48,458 nucleotides of DNA from positions 1-48,458 of the forward strand of contig NZ_LQXR01000016.1 in NCBI RefSeq assembly GCF_001590725.1. The letters are read 5' to 3'. This document shows, one piece after another, positions 21,319 through 29,879 of the stretch (the first letter of the stretch is position 1; each line of letters starts with the position of its first letter). The translations under genes and the position numbers were made by a program. The stretch is from Snodgrassella sp. CFCC 13594. Lineage in GTDB: Bacteria > Pseudomonadota > Gammaproteobacteria > Burkholderiales > Neisseriaceae. Under the pieces are notes generated by a model, which saw only the letters and a program-made list of their open reading frames with translations, made no database searches and was not told the origin of the DNA.

Positions 21319-21585
21319 TTAGCGCAATTGGCTGTCTTTGCTGCCGCGCCGATTGTAGCCGGCAAAAATACGCTGCTGCCGGTCGGCTTCCTCCTGGCAA
21401 TCAACACACAATTGCACGCCCGCAATGGCACGCCGCCGCGCTTCCGGAATAATGGCGCCGCATTCGATGCATTCATGCGCGCTCTCACCTTGTGGTAAAC
21501 GCTCGCGTACTTGGGTGAGTGCATCATCCAAGGAGGCATCGATTTGTGCCTGTTCGGCGCCGTCTGGAGCCCAGCCGCTGGCCAT
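21319..21585 (-). CDS. DksA/TraR-family C4 zinc-finger protein inside the isc operon
   Basis: An 88-residue protein with a C4 zinc finger at Cys39, Cys42, Cys60 and Cys63, in the order H-E-C-I-E-C-G-x-x-I-P-E-A-R-R-x-A-x-x-G-V-x-L-C-V-D-C-Q that marks the DksA/TraR family. It lacks the long coiled coil of DksA and is the size of E. coli YbiI and phage TraR-like proteins. Family members bind RNA polymerase in the secondary channel; whether this one does is unknown. It lies 9 bases after the iscU stop and is probably translated from the isc transcript. Confidence 0.9.
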   Translation of the reverse strand: MASGWAPDGAEQAQIDASLDDALTQVRERLPQGESAHECIECGAIIPEARRRAIAGVQLCVDCQEEADRQQRIFAGYNRRGSKDSQLR

Positions 21586-21594
21586 GATTAGTCC

Positions 21595-21975
21595 TTAGTC
21601 GTGTTTTTTCTTGTAATCAGCCACGGCTGCTTTAATGGCATCTTCAGCCAAAATAGAACAGTGGATTTTTACCGGTGGCAAAGCCAATTCTTCAGCGATG
21701 GCACTGTTTTTAATGGACAATGCCTCATCCAGACTTTTGCCTTTTACCCATTCAGTAATTAAGCTGGACGACGCAATGGCAGAGCCACAGCCATAGGTTT
21801 TGAATTTGGCATCTTCAATGATGCCGGCGTCGCTCACTTTGATTTGCAGTTTCATCACGTCACCGCAAGCAGGTGCGCCCACCATGCCGGTACCAATGCT
21901 TTCATCACCTTTATCGAAAGAGCCGACATTGCGGGGGTTTTCATAATGGTCGATGACCTTGTCGCTGTAAGCCAT
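21595..21975 (-). CDS. iscU: Fe-S cluster scaffold IscU
   Basis: A 126-residue scaffold on which IscS builds [2Fe-2S] clusters. Ligand cysteines are Cys37 (G-A-P-A-C-G-D), Cys63 (Y-G-C-G-S) and Cys106 (K-I-H-C-S), with the conserved Asp39. The HscA-binding motif L-P-P-V-K lies at residues 99-103. A strong ribosome site AAGGAG precedes the ATG at 21975. It follows iscS by 59 bases. Confidence 0.96.
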   Translation of the reverse strand: MAYSDKVIDHYENPRNVGSFDKGDESIGTGMVGAPACGDVMKLQIKVSDAGIIEDAKFKTYGCGSAIASSSLITEWVKGKSLDEALSIKNSAIAEELALPPVKIHCSILAEDAIKAAVADYKKKHD

Positions 21976-22034
21976 GTGTTGCTCCTTGTGTGCGGATTAA
22001 GCCGCCTGTTATTGGTATCATTTTACCGAGAAGA

Positions 22035-23248
22035 TTAATGTGCAGCCCATTCAACGCTACTCAAGTCGATGCCGTCTTTGTGCATTTCCCAAAGTGGCGA
22101 TAATTCGCGCAATTTGCCGATTTTGGATTTAATCAACTCAGCCGCATAATCAATCTCTTCCTCCGTGGTGAATCTGCCGATGGTGATGCGCAAAGAACTA
22201 TGCGCCAATTCATCGTTGCGACCCAATGCGCGCAGTACGTAACTGGGCTCTAAACTGGCCGAAGTACAAGCAGAACCACTGGAGACGGCAATGTCTTTCA
22301 CTGCCATGATCAGGCTTTCGCCCTCCACAAAGTTAAAGCTGACATTGAGATTTTGGGCCACGCGGTGCTGCATATCACCATTGATATAAACTTCTTCAAT
22401 GTCTTTAATGCCGTTTAAAAAACGGTCACGCAAGGCTTTGGCATGGGCATTATCGGCATCCATTTCCAAACGCGCCAAGCGGAAAGCCTCACCCATACCC
22501 ACAATTTGATGGTAGGTAATGTTCCTGAGCGAAAGCCACGCTCGTGGCCGCCACCATGCATTTGCGCTTCCAAGCGTACGCGGGGTTTGCGGCGTACATA
22601 CAAAGCGCCAATGCCTTTTGGCCCATAAGTTTTGTGGGCAGACAGGCTCATCAGGCCAATATGATTTTGTTTGACATCAATATGAACCTTGCCTGTAGCC
22701 TGAGCGGCGTCTACATGGAACACAATGCCTTTTTCTTCACACACGGCACCGATGGCTTCAATGTCTTGGATCACGCCGATTTCATTATTCACCCACATAA
22801 CGCTCACCAAGGTGGTGTCGGGTCGAATCGCTGCTTTTAATTCATCCAAGTCCAATAAGCCATTTTCTTGGACCCCCAAATATGTGACCTCAAAGCCTTC
22901 GCGTTCCAACTCGCGCATGGTATCAAGTACGGCTTTATGCTCGGTTTTAACGGTAATCAGGTGCTGTCCTTTACTGCGATAAAAATGTGCCGCGCCTTTG
23001 ATGGCTAAGTTGTCTGATTCTGTGGCGCCGGAAGTAAAGATGATTTCTTTGGCATCTGCGCCAATCAAAGCTGCGATCTCATTGCGTGCGTTTTCCACAG
23101 CTTCCTCTGCTGTCCAACCAAAGCTGTGACTGTTGGATGCGGGGTTGCCGAAAATATCGGTCAGATACGGAATCATTTTTTCGGCCACACGTGGATCCAC
23201 TGGGGTGGTAGCAGAGTAGTCGAGATAAATAGGTAGTTTAACAGTCAT
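22035..23248 (-). pseudogene. iscS: Cysteine desulfurase IscS, split by a -1 frameshift
   Basis: IscS is the PLP enzyme that takes sulfur from cysteine for Fe-S clusters and tRNA thiolation. The N-terminal frame from ATG at 23248 shows L-D-Y-S-A-T-T-P and the PLP lysine in [10 protein letters not shown], reaches R-S-G-T-L-P-T near residue 246, then goes off frame. The rest resumes as G-M-G-E-A-F-R-L-A in the next frame, including the active-site loop S-S-G-S-A-C-T-S-A near residue 328. One base added to the GG at 22511-22512 (ACCATCAAATT to ACCCATCAAATT on the coding strand) restores [10 protein letters not shown] and a 404-residue protein, the E. coli length. A sequence error is most likely. 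Confidence 0.9.
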
Positions 23249-23279
23249 GGTGGTGTTCTCTTGGTTGTTGGTCCATCTG

Positions 23280-23732
23280 TTAATGGATCTGGGTGAGTGC
23301 GATGGTGGCTTTATGACCGCCATGACGCTCTTGTTGTTGGTTAATCACACATTGCAAGCTGATGCCGCGTAAATAGTTGTCGATGGTTTTGTTTAAATTG
23401 GCCCATAAATGATGGGTTAAGCAAGGGTTGCCGTCTTGGCAGTTGGCAGAGCCACCACATTGAGTGGCATCGAGCGTATCTTCGGCTGCAGCGACGATGT
23501 CGGCGATGTTGATAAGCTCTGCTTGTTGGCGGAGGACATATCCGCCGCCAGGGCCGCGTATGCTGTCAACCAACCCTGCACGACGCAGTTTCCCAAATAA
23601 TTGTTCCAAATAGGATAGGGAAATGTGCTGGCGCTCACTGATGGCAGTCAAACTCACCGCACCATCACGTGCGTGCATGGCCAAATCCAGCATGGCCGTT
23701 ACAGCAAACCGTCCTTTGGTGGTTAAACGCAT
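23280..23732 (-). CDS. iscR: Rrf2-family Fe-S-sensing regulator IscR
   Basis: A 150-residue Rrf2 regulator beginning with the canonical [11 protein letters not shown]. The winged helix covers about residues 1-75. The [2Fe-2S] ligands Cys92, Cys98, Cys104 and His107 fall exactly at the E. coli positions. It heads the isc operon and should repress it when its cluster is present; a near-consensus site overlaps its promoter. An ATG at 23747 would add five residues, but the canonical start is preferred. Confidence 0.95.
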   Translation of the reverse strand: MRLTTKGRFAVTAMLDLAMHARDGAVSLTAISERQHISLSYLEQLFGKLRRAGLVDSIRGPGGGYVLRQQAELINIADIVAAAEDTLDATQCGGSANCQDGNPCLTHHLWANLNKTIDNYLRGISLQCVINQQQERHGGHKATIALTQIH

Positions 23733-23764
23733 AAAAACCCCAAACATCCCTAATCAATGCCTGA

Positions 23765-23793
23765 ATTATCCAATACCCGACAAAATCAGTCAA
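23765..23793 (-). promoter_or_regulatory. Promoter of the isc operon
   Basis: On the minus strand TTGACT (23793-23788) and GATAAT (23770-23765) are separated by exactly 17 bases. They lie 33 bases before the iscR start. The -35 sits inside the IscR site. Confidence 0.8.
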
Positions 23794-23797
23794 GTAT
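23773..23797 (-). promoter_or_regulatory. IscR type 1 binding site (24 of 25 consensus positions)
   Basis: The 25-base minus-strand element starts ATACTTGACT and ends GTCGGGTAT. Compared with the E. coli type 1 consensus for [2Fe-2S]-IscR as I know it (ATASYYGACT, RWWWYA, GTCRRSTAT), only position 16 differs, T in place of A. It covers the -35 and spacer of the iscR promoter, the expected place for repression by holo-IscR. Confidence 0.85.
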
Positions 23798-23799
23798 AG

Positions 23800-23834
23800 A
23801 AAAGGCTGCCTGAAGAGTATTCAGGCAGCCTTTT
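23800..23834 (-). terminator. DUS-pair terminator of pip
   Basis: A perfect 15-bp stem made of two facing DUS (AAAAGGCTGCCTGAA and its complement) with a 5-base loop and a T-run. It begins 12 bases after the pip stop and insulates the isc promoter from upstream transcription. Confidence 0.93.
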
Positions 23835-23845
23835 CGCAAATGGAA

Positions 23846-24784
23846 TCAAGCGGCGAATTGATCGGTAGCCGCAATCAAAGCTTGTTTATTTTCTGGCTCA
23901 AAGGCAGAGTGCCCTGCGATGGTGACCACCAGCGTTGATTGGGGCAGGGCTTGGTGTAATTCCCAAGCAGTGTGCATCGGTGTACACATATCGTAGCGCC
24001 CTTGAACGATAATGGTGGGAATATGGCGGATTTTGGCAACGTGATTGAGTAGCGCGAATTCGCCACTGAGCCAGCCTCGATGTGCAAAATAATGGTTTTC
24101 AATGCGGGCAATGGCCAAGGCGGCTTTTGCATCATTGTAAACGGCGACGGCTTCGTCGTTGGGGTGCAGATGCACGATGTGGCTTTCCCACTGTGCCCAT
24201 GCGCGTGCCGCTTGCAGACATTGTGTTTCATCGGTGTTGGGATTGCACAACAATTCATGATAGGCGCTGATGAGGTCGTGTCGTTTGTGCACGGGTATGG
24301 GGGCTAAATAGTCCTGCCATGCTTCCGGGAAAAAAGCGTTGGCACCCGCTTGGTTGGCCCAAGCTAGCTCTGAAGGACGGCATAAAAAAATACCACGCAA
24401 CACCAATTCTCGCACACGCTGTGGATGAGTGATGGCATACGCCAGTGCCAATGTGCTACCCCAAGAGCCGCCAAAGACTTGCCATTGTTCAATACCCAAT
24501 AGGTTACGTACTTTTTCGATGTCGGCCACCAAATCCCATGTGGTGTTGTCATCAATGCATGCATAAGGCAAAGAGCGACCGCAGCCGCGTTGGTCGATGA
24601 TGATGATGTGATAGCGATCGGGATCGAAAAAGCCTCGGCATTCGGCTGTGGCACCACCACCGGGACCGCCATGCAAAAAAATGACAGCTTTGCCATTGGG
24701 ATTGCCACTGCGTTCCCAATAAATTTGGTGGATGTCGGATACGCGTAAAAGACCAGATTGCAGGGGCTCATGGATGGGATACAT
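23846..24784 (-). CDS. pip: Prolyl aminopeptidase
   Basis: A 312-residue alpha/beta hydrolase of family S33 that removes N-terminal proline from peptides. It shows the oxyanion motif H-G-G-P-G-G-G, D-Q-R-G-C-G-R-S, the nucleophile Ser in G-G-S-W-G-S-T-L-A-L, and a C-terminal Asp (G-R-Y-D-M-C-T-P) and His (A-G-H-S-A). Length fits the family. It lies 93 bases downstream of serB in the same direction, with a variant DUS in the gap. Confidence 0.95.
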   Translation of the reverse strand: MYPIHEPLQSGLLRVSDIHQIYWERSGNPNGKAVIFLHGGPGGGATAECRGFFDPDRYHIIIIDQRGCGRSLPYACIDDNTTWDLVADIEKVRNLLGIEQWQVFGGSWGSTLALAYAITHPQRVRELVLRGIFLCRPSELAWANQAGANAFFPEAWQDYLAPIPVHKRHDLISAYHELLCNPNTDETQCLQAARAWAQWESHIVHLHPNDEAVAVYNDAKAALAIARIENHYFAHRGWLSGEFALLNHVAKIRHIPTIIVQGRYDMCTPMHTAWELHQALPQSTLVVTIAGHSAFEPENKQALIAATDQFAA

Positions 24785-24877
24785 GGATGGGTTCCTTAGC
24801 GGGTTGCCTGAAAGCGCTAGGCAGTATTTTATTGTTGTATATTGGTGCAGTGATTAAAAAAACAGCAGGGTTGTGGG

Positions 24878-25729
24878 TTAGCGGAACCACTTGCGCACCA
24901 CATCCAGTCCGCCAAAGCGAACTTGAATGTTTGCTGCTGCTTGGGTCTTGGGTTTGGCGTGGTAGGCCACACCAAAGCCTGCAGCTTGAATCATGGGGAT
25001 ATCGTTGGCGCCATCCCCCATGGCCAAAGTTTGATTGGGCTGCAAATCCAATTTCTGGGTGTATTCGGCCAGTAAATCTGCTTTGGCTTGGGCGTCAATA
25101 ATCTGTCCAGAGAGTGTGCCTGTGAGTTGCCCTGCTTGAGCGGTAAGTTGATTGGCAAAAGCATAATCCAAGCCATATTTTTGGCGTAATCGCTCGGTAA
25201 AATAAGTAAATCCGCCGGAGACCAACATGAATCTCACGCCGTGTTGTTTGCATTCTTTGAGTAGCCACTCAGCGCCTGGTGATGGCTGCAAAACATGTTC
25301 ATATACGTATTGCAATTCGCCTTCAGGCAGCCCTTTTAAAAGAGCCACACGGGCACGCAATGAGGCTTCAAAATCCAACTCTCCACGCATCGAACGTTCG
25401 GTAATGGCCGTGACTTGGTCTTTCAAACCGACACCTGCAGCGATTTCATCTACACACTCAATGGTAATAAAAGTGGAATCCATGTCGCTGACAATTAATC
25501 CCAAATGCTCAAAAGGCAGATCGGGGAGAATCGCGAAATCAATGTGTTGAGCCATCAGTGTTGCACCGACTTGTTCAGGCAGCCTGAAGTCAGCAGTGAC
25601 GGGCACGCGCAAAGTGGTTTGATTGAAAAGATAATCCGATTTTACGAATGCGGGCAAGAACGACAAGGCGGCTAAATCACACTGGGATAATTGCGGGTGT
25701 TGCAACACCAAAACAGTTGGCTGAGACAT
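24878..25729 (-). CDS. serB: Phosphoserine phosphatase
   Basis: A HAD-family enzyme making L-serine from phosphoserine. The 283-residue product has motif I V-S-D-M-D-S-T-F, motif II S-G-G-F-T-Y-F and motif III M-G-D-G-A-N-D-I-P-M, after an N-terminal domain of about 75 residues. The ATG at 25729 matches family starts; an upstream open stretch reaching 25843 encodes a His-rich, hydrophobic segment with no family similarity and is not included. A DUS (TTCAGGCAGCCTGAA) lies in the N-terminal part. Confidence 0.94.
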   Translation of the reverse strand: MSQPTVLVLQHPQLSQCDLAALSFLPAFVKSDYLFNQTTLRVPVTADFRLPEQVGATLMAQHIDFAILPDLPFEHLGLIVSDMDSTFITIECVDEIAAGVGLKDQVTAITERSMRGELDFEASLRARVALLKGLPEGELQYVYEHVLQPSPGAEWLLKECKQHGVRFMLVSGGFTYFTERLRQKYGLDYAFANQLTAQAGQLTGTLSGQIIDAQAKADLLAEYTQKLDLQPNQTLAMGDGANDIPMIQAAGFGVAYHAKPKTQAAANIQVRFGGLDVVRKWFR

Positions 25730-26021
25730 ATTATTAAAATAAGCGAGAGCAAATTCAAGCAGTATAGCCACACCACAACAGGCTGACAATGTTGCCAAGG
25801 CACTCTTGTGATGGTGGATTTTCTGGTGGGTGTGTTTTAGCAATACACTGGGTAATGGCTCTTAAGTCTGTACACTCAGAAAAATTAAGTACAATATAGG
25901 CGCTGACACAGCATAATGTGCCATATTCTTTTTTAATAACAGAATTTTCTAATTCGATTGAATGAAATGTCTGATTCGCATAATGAATGGGCATTGAGTC
26001 CAACAAGTTGGGGGTTTTTAG

Positions 26022-28061
26022 ATGTCTAAATCCGCTTTTGAGCTGGCCAGCATGGCTCAATACCGTGAATTGACTTTGCGCGGCATTATTCTAGGTGCTT
26101 TGATTACGGTGATTTTTACCGCTTCCAATGTATATTTAGGCCTTAAAGTAGGCCTAACCTTTGCCTCTTCCATTCCTGCTGCAGTGATTTCCATGGCGGT
26201 GTTGCAGTTTTTCAAAGGCGCCAACATTTTGGAAAACAATATGGTGCAAACGCAGGCATCTTCAGCGGGTACGTTGTCGTCCATTATTTTTGTATTGCCA
26301 GGTTTGCTGATGTTGGGGTATTGGAATGGTTTTCCGTTTTGGCAAACCACGTTGATTTGTGCTGCTGGCGGGATTTTAGGGGTTATTTTTACCATTCCTT
26401 TGCGGCACGTAATGGTGGTAAACAGTGATTTGCCTTATCCAGAAGGTGTGGCTGCTGCCGAAATTTTAAAGGCAGGTGACCACAACCAATTGATTTCGGC
26501 CAACAGCAATGCGCCTCAAAGCGGCATTAAGCAGATTGTGGCTGGCAGTGTGGTTTCTGGTGTGTTTAGTTTTTTGGCCGGAGGCTTGCGTATATTGAGT
26601 GATAGTGCCAGCTATTGGTTTAAGTCGGGTAATGCCATTTTCCAGCTGCCTATGGGGTTTTCTTTTGCCCTATTGGGCGCGGGATATCTGGTGGGTATTA
26701 CGGGCGGGATTGCTATGATTGCTGGAATGTTGCTGGCTTGGGGGGTAGCCGTGCCGTATTTTTCTGCCATCGCGCCAATGCCTGAAGGCACTACCTTGGC
26801 GGGATATGCGATGCAATTGTGGGTTACTAAAGTGCGTTATCTTGGCGCAGGAACCATTGCTGTGGCAGCCATATGGACGTTGTTGACGTTATTTAAACCG
26901 ATGGTGGAAGGCATGAAACTGTCGTTGCAAGCCTTCCAAAAATCACATACTGAGGCTTCAATTGATCGGGTGCATCAGGATTTATCGCCTAAAACCATGG
27001 GCATCATTGCGGTGGCCATGCTGTTGATTTTGGCTGCAACATTTTACCATTTTGTGGCCAGTGCCCCGATTTCAGCGGGCTTGGCCATTGGCTTGGTGAT
27101 ATGCGCTACGCTGTTGGCATTTTTTATTGGTTTCTTGGTGGCGGCTGCCTGTGGTTATATGGCTGGGTTGATCGGTTCTTCTGCTAGTCCCATTTCAGGG
27201 ATTGGTATTGTTTCCATCGTTTTAATTTCGCTGGTGTTTATGGTGATTGGTCAAACATCAGGGGTGTTTGCACAAGTTGGTGGCAATGAATTCATGACAG
27301 CTTTGGCTCTGTTTACCGCTTCGGTAGTGATGGCTGTGGCGACCATCTCCAATGACAATTTACAGGATTTGAAAACTGGCCATTTGGTGCATGCCACGCC
27401 GTGGCGCCAGCAAGTGGCTTTGATGGTGGGTTGCGTGGTCGGTGCGATGGTGATTGCCCCTGTATTGGAATTACTCTACAACGCTTATGGCTTCAGTGGT
27501 GCCTTGCCACGTCCGGATATGGATGCTACACAGGCATTAGCGGCTCCCCAAGCCACATTAATGACTACCATTGCCAAAGGTATTTTTTCACATAATTTGG
27601 AGTGGGGTTATATTTTCACCGGCATGATCATTGGTGTAGTGGTGATCATTATTGATTTAGTGCTGAAAAAATGGCGGCCTGGATTGAGTTTTCCTTCTTT
27701 GGCCGTCGGGATGGGGATTTACCTGCCCGCCACCATCATCATGCCTATTTTCATCGGTACCTTGTTGGCGTATTGGTGCACTCGTGTGATCAAAAAACGC
27801 CATATGGGCGAATCAGAAAAGCAGGCTGCCTTAAAAACAGTAGAGCGTCGCGGCACCTTGTTTGCCGCAGGCTTGATTGTTGGGGAAAGTTTGGTTGGCG
27901 TGGCTTTAGCCATGGTGATTGTCGTGTCTTTGGCGTCTGGTTTTGGTGAATCGCCATTGGCGCTGAATTTGCCCAACTGGGCCGTTCCATCACAAATCCT
28001 GGGTTTGCTGGCCTTTGTAATCGGTATTGTGGTGGTTGCTCGGCAAATCGTTAAAAAATAA
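26022..28061 (+). CDS. OPT-family oligopeptide transporter
   Basis: A 679-residue inner-membrane protein with about 15-16 hydrophobic segments. It begins R-E-L-T-L-R-G-I-I-L-G, continues N-V-Y-L-G-L-K-V-G-L-T, and has the OPT signatures N-N-M-V-Q-T-x-A-S-S-A-G-T and D-L-P-Y-P-E-G-V-A. Bacterial OPT transporters take up oligopeptides or metal-peptide chelates using proton symport; the substrate here is unknown. ATG at 26022 has a G-rich ribosome site (GGGGG) about 7 bases upstream. A terminator follows. Confidence 0.92.
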   Translation: MSKSAFELASMAQYRELTLRGIILGALITVIFTASNVYLGLKVGLTFASSIPAAVISMAVLQFFKGANILENNMVQTQASSAGTLSSIIFVLPGLLMLGYWNGFPFWQTTLICAAGGILGVIFTIPLRHVMVVNSDLPYPEGVAAAEILKAGDHNQLISANSNAPQSGIKQIVAGSVVSGVFSFLAGGLRILSDSASYWFKSGNAIFQLPMGFSFALLGAGYLVGITGGIAMIAGMLLAWGVAVPYFSAIAPMPEGTTLAGYAMQLWVTKVRYLGAGTIAVAAIWTLLTLFKPMVEGMKLSLQAFQKSHTEASIDRVHQDLSPKTMGIIAVAMLLILAATFYHFVASAPISAGLAIGLVICATLLAFFIGFLVAAACGYMAGLIGSSASPISGIGIVSIVLISLVFMVIGQTSGVFAQVGGNEFMTALALFTASVVMAVATISNDNLQDLKTGHLVHATPWRQQVALMVGCVVGAMVIAPVLELLYNAYGFSGALPRPDMDATQALAAPQATLMTTIAKGIFSHNLEWGYIFTGMIIGVVVIIIDLVLKKWRPGLSFPSLAVGMGIYLPATIIMPIFIGTLLAYWCTRVIKKRHMGESEKQAALKTVERRGTLFAAGLIVGESLVGVALAMVIVVSLASGFGESPLALNLPNWAVPSQILGLLAFVIGIVVVARQIVKK

Positions 28062-28092
28062 GTTATTTGAGTGAAATCCTATCTTGAAAAAT

Positions 28093-28116
28093 CGGCGCAG
28101 ATGCGCCGGTTTTTTT
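28093..28116 (+). terminator. Rho-independent terminator after the OPT gene
   Basis: CGGCGCA and TGCGCCG form a 7-bp GC-rich stem with a two-base GA loop, followed by a run of seven T. It lies about 30 bases after the OPT stop. Confidence 0.88.
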
Positions 28117-28583
28117 GAATGTGTTTTTGTTTCTTTGGCGAGCATATCTAGCTTGCCCAATGGCATATTTGCGTTCATATTTTTTAATTAATGCACTCAA
28201 TACCCATATAAGCAGTATTTTGGCGCGTGTGCCAGACGCGGAATTGAATGGGCGATTGGTGTAGTATGCTGTTTACCCATCCTGAATAAGTCAATTCAAA
28301 AGATTGCTAAACCTGCGTTGGGAACTTAATCGACTCAGGCTAAATGAAGTAAAGCCATAATGCGCATGCTGGGGATGGGTGTGTTTGAGTGGCACGATGT
28401 GCGTAGTTGAATCATTGTGTTATCTTCATATATTGAACTGCGTTGCTAAATTAATATCCAATCAACATGCGAATTAACTGCCATCCGAGTTCACTAATTT
28501 TGGGCGTGTCACTACCTGCACGCAACGTAGCCAATATGAATGCTGCACATAGCTATCTCAACTATTTTTATAGATTCAGCACA
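28117..28583. other. Intergenic region before the lipoprotein pair
   Basis: Some 467 bases, moderately AT-rich, with no convincing gene on either strand. The plus-strand promoter of the lipoprotein pair should lie here. The reading frame of the first lipoprotein is open back to an ATG at 28467, but the signal peptide starts at 28584. Confidence 0.5.
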
Positions 28584-29204
28584 ATGACCGTAGCGTTGAC
28601 GCGTATTTGGGTTGTTGTGTTGTTGCTTGGCTTGGGCGGATGCCAATCGCTAATGACAGAAAGCGCATCAGTGGTAGCCGGCTTGGGCGGGGCGGCTGTG
28701 GCACAAAAAGTAACCGATAATGCGGCTGTGACGGCTGGTATTGGTATTGGCTTTCAGGCAGCCACCCGCTCGGCGGTGCAGTATGCCCTACGCAATAGTC
28801 ACGGTAAAACCCAGCAGGCGATTGCTCTGGCGGCGGCGCCATTGAATGAGGGCCAAGTGGCTGCTTGGTATTCAACGCACACTATACCGCTGGAACCGGA
28901 TGAGCGAGGTCGGGTGACAGTGAGTCGCAGCATTAGCGATGGGCTGATGCAGTGTAAAGAAATCGTGTATTCAGTGGATACGATGGTCAAGACCGACTCC
29001 GAGGTGGCCGCCACCAGCACATCTGCTCCCAGCTATGCTGTGACGGATGATTTGGATGCTTGGGTAGCCATGCGGACACCAATAGCCAGTCCGAAAAATG
29101 TTGCCCACAGCCAGTTTTATGTGGCCTCGATTTGCCAAAGCCCAACTGGTTGGGTATGGGCAACGGCCGAGCCAGCGGTCAGTCGTTGGGGGGCATTGCA
29201 GTAA
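28584..29204 (+). CDS. Putative lipoprotein, first of a tandem pair
   Basis: A 206-residue product with a lipoprotein signal: a short basic start, V-V-V-L-L-L-G-L, and lipobox L-G-G-C with Cys20. A Gly/Ala-rich segment (V-A-G-L-G-G-A-A-V-A and T-A-G-I-G-I-G-F) could insert in a membrane. The body has two further cysteines (Q-C-K and I-C-Q) and the protein ends A-E-P-A-V-S-R-W-G-A-L-Q. The next gene encodes a paralogue with the same ending. I do not recognise the family. The stop codon overlaps the next start (TAATG). Confidence 0.8.
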   Translation: MTVALTRIWVVVLLLGLGGCQSLMTESASVVAGLGGAAVAQKVTDNAAVTAGIGIGFQAATRSAVQYALRNSHGKTQQAIALAAAPLNEGQVAAWYSTHTIPLEPDERGRVTVSRSISDGLMQCKEIVYSVDTMVKTDSEVAATSTSAPSYAVTDDLDAWVAMRTPIASPKNVAHSQFYVASICQSPTGWVWATAEPAVSRWGALQ

Positions 29205-29713
29205 TGAAACGGATCCTAGTTAAACGCTTACTACAAACGATCATGTGTTTAGCGCCTATGTTGTCGGGGTGTGGCGTGTTGGCGAGTTTACCCGGGGTGA
29301 CAGCAGGTGTGGCAATTTCTTCTGCCACCAGCAATCCCGCCGTTGGTTTGGCGGTGGCAACGGCGACGAATGCCGCAGTCGATTCTGGCATAAAATACGT
29401 CATGCGCCGCTTTACAGCCAATGAACAGCAGCAAATTGCCAATGCCATTGGACAAACAGCACCTGGGTATCAGCGTACTTGGTCTGTAAAGCAAGCTATT
29501 CCCTATTATGGTCGTAATCAAGGACGGGTGGTGGTGGTGCGTGAAGCACCCAATGCGTTGACGACTTGCAAACAAGCATTGTTTTCTGTCGAAGAAAAAG
29601 AGCATAAACAAGTGATTGAACACTGGTTTACCTTGGATGTCTGTCAAAATGGCGCTATGTGGCAATGGGCACAATCTGAACCTGCCGTTAGCCGCTGGGG
29701 CGCATTGCAATAA
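29204..29713 (+). CDS. Putative lipoprotein, second of a tandem pair
   Basis: A 169-residue paralogue of the preceding product. It has an N-terminal K-R-I-L-V-K-R basic region, a hydrophobic stretch and lipobox L-S-G-C (Cys23). A Gly/Ala/Val-rich segment with S-N-P-A-V-G-L-A-V-A-T-A-T-N-A-A-V-D-S-G follows. Shared features include a cysteine before the first C-terminal strand (T-C-K versus Q-C-K), V-C-Q versus I-C-Q, a W-x-W-A motif, and the identical end E-P-A-V-S-R-W-G-A-L-Q. The start overlaps the previous stop by one base, so the pair is co-translated. Function unknown; an outer-membrane location is inferred. Confidence 0.8.
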   Translation: MKRILVKRLLQTIMCLAPMLSGCGVLASLPGVTAGVAISSATSNPAVGLAVATATNAAVDSGIKYVMRRFTANEQQQIANAIGQTAPGYQRTWSVKQAIPYYGRNQGRVVVVREAPNALTTCKQALFSVEEKEHKQVIEHWFTLDVCQNGAMWQWAQSEPAVSRWGALQ

Positions 29714-29879
29714 GCTGCTTTTGTGTTTCAGGCAACCCGTGCAGTGCTGATTTTCTCATTAATTTAGAGCATACAAAAATACTGTTATAGGCAGATCAAT
29801 TTTGGGGTTTAAATCCGCAATAGCGTAAGAGCATGATTGAGAAAAATACCACATGGATAAGCGTTGTTGGGTCATGGTC

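Noticed and set aside
25730..25843. Longer SerB start with a His-rich, hydrophobic N-terminus
   Set aside because: Family proteins begin near the ATG at 25729; the extension looks like untranslated leader.
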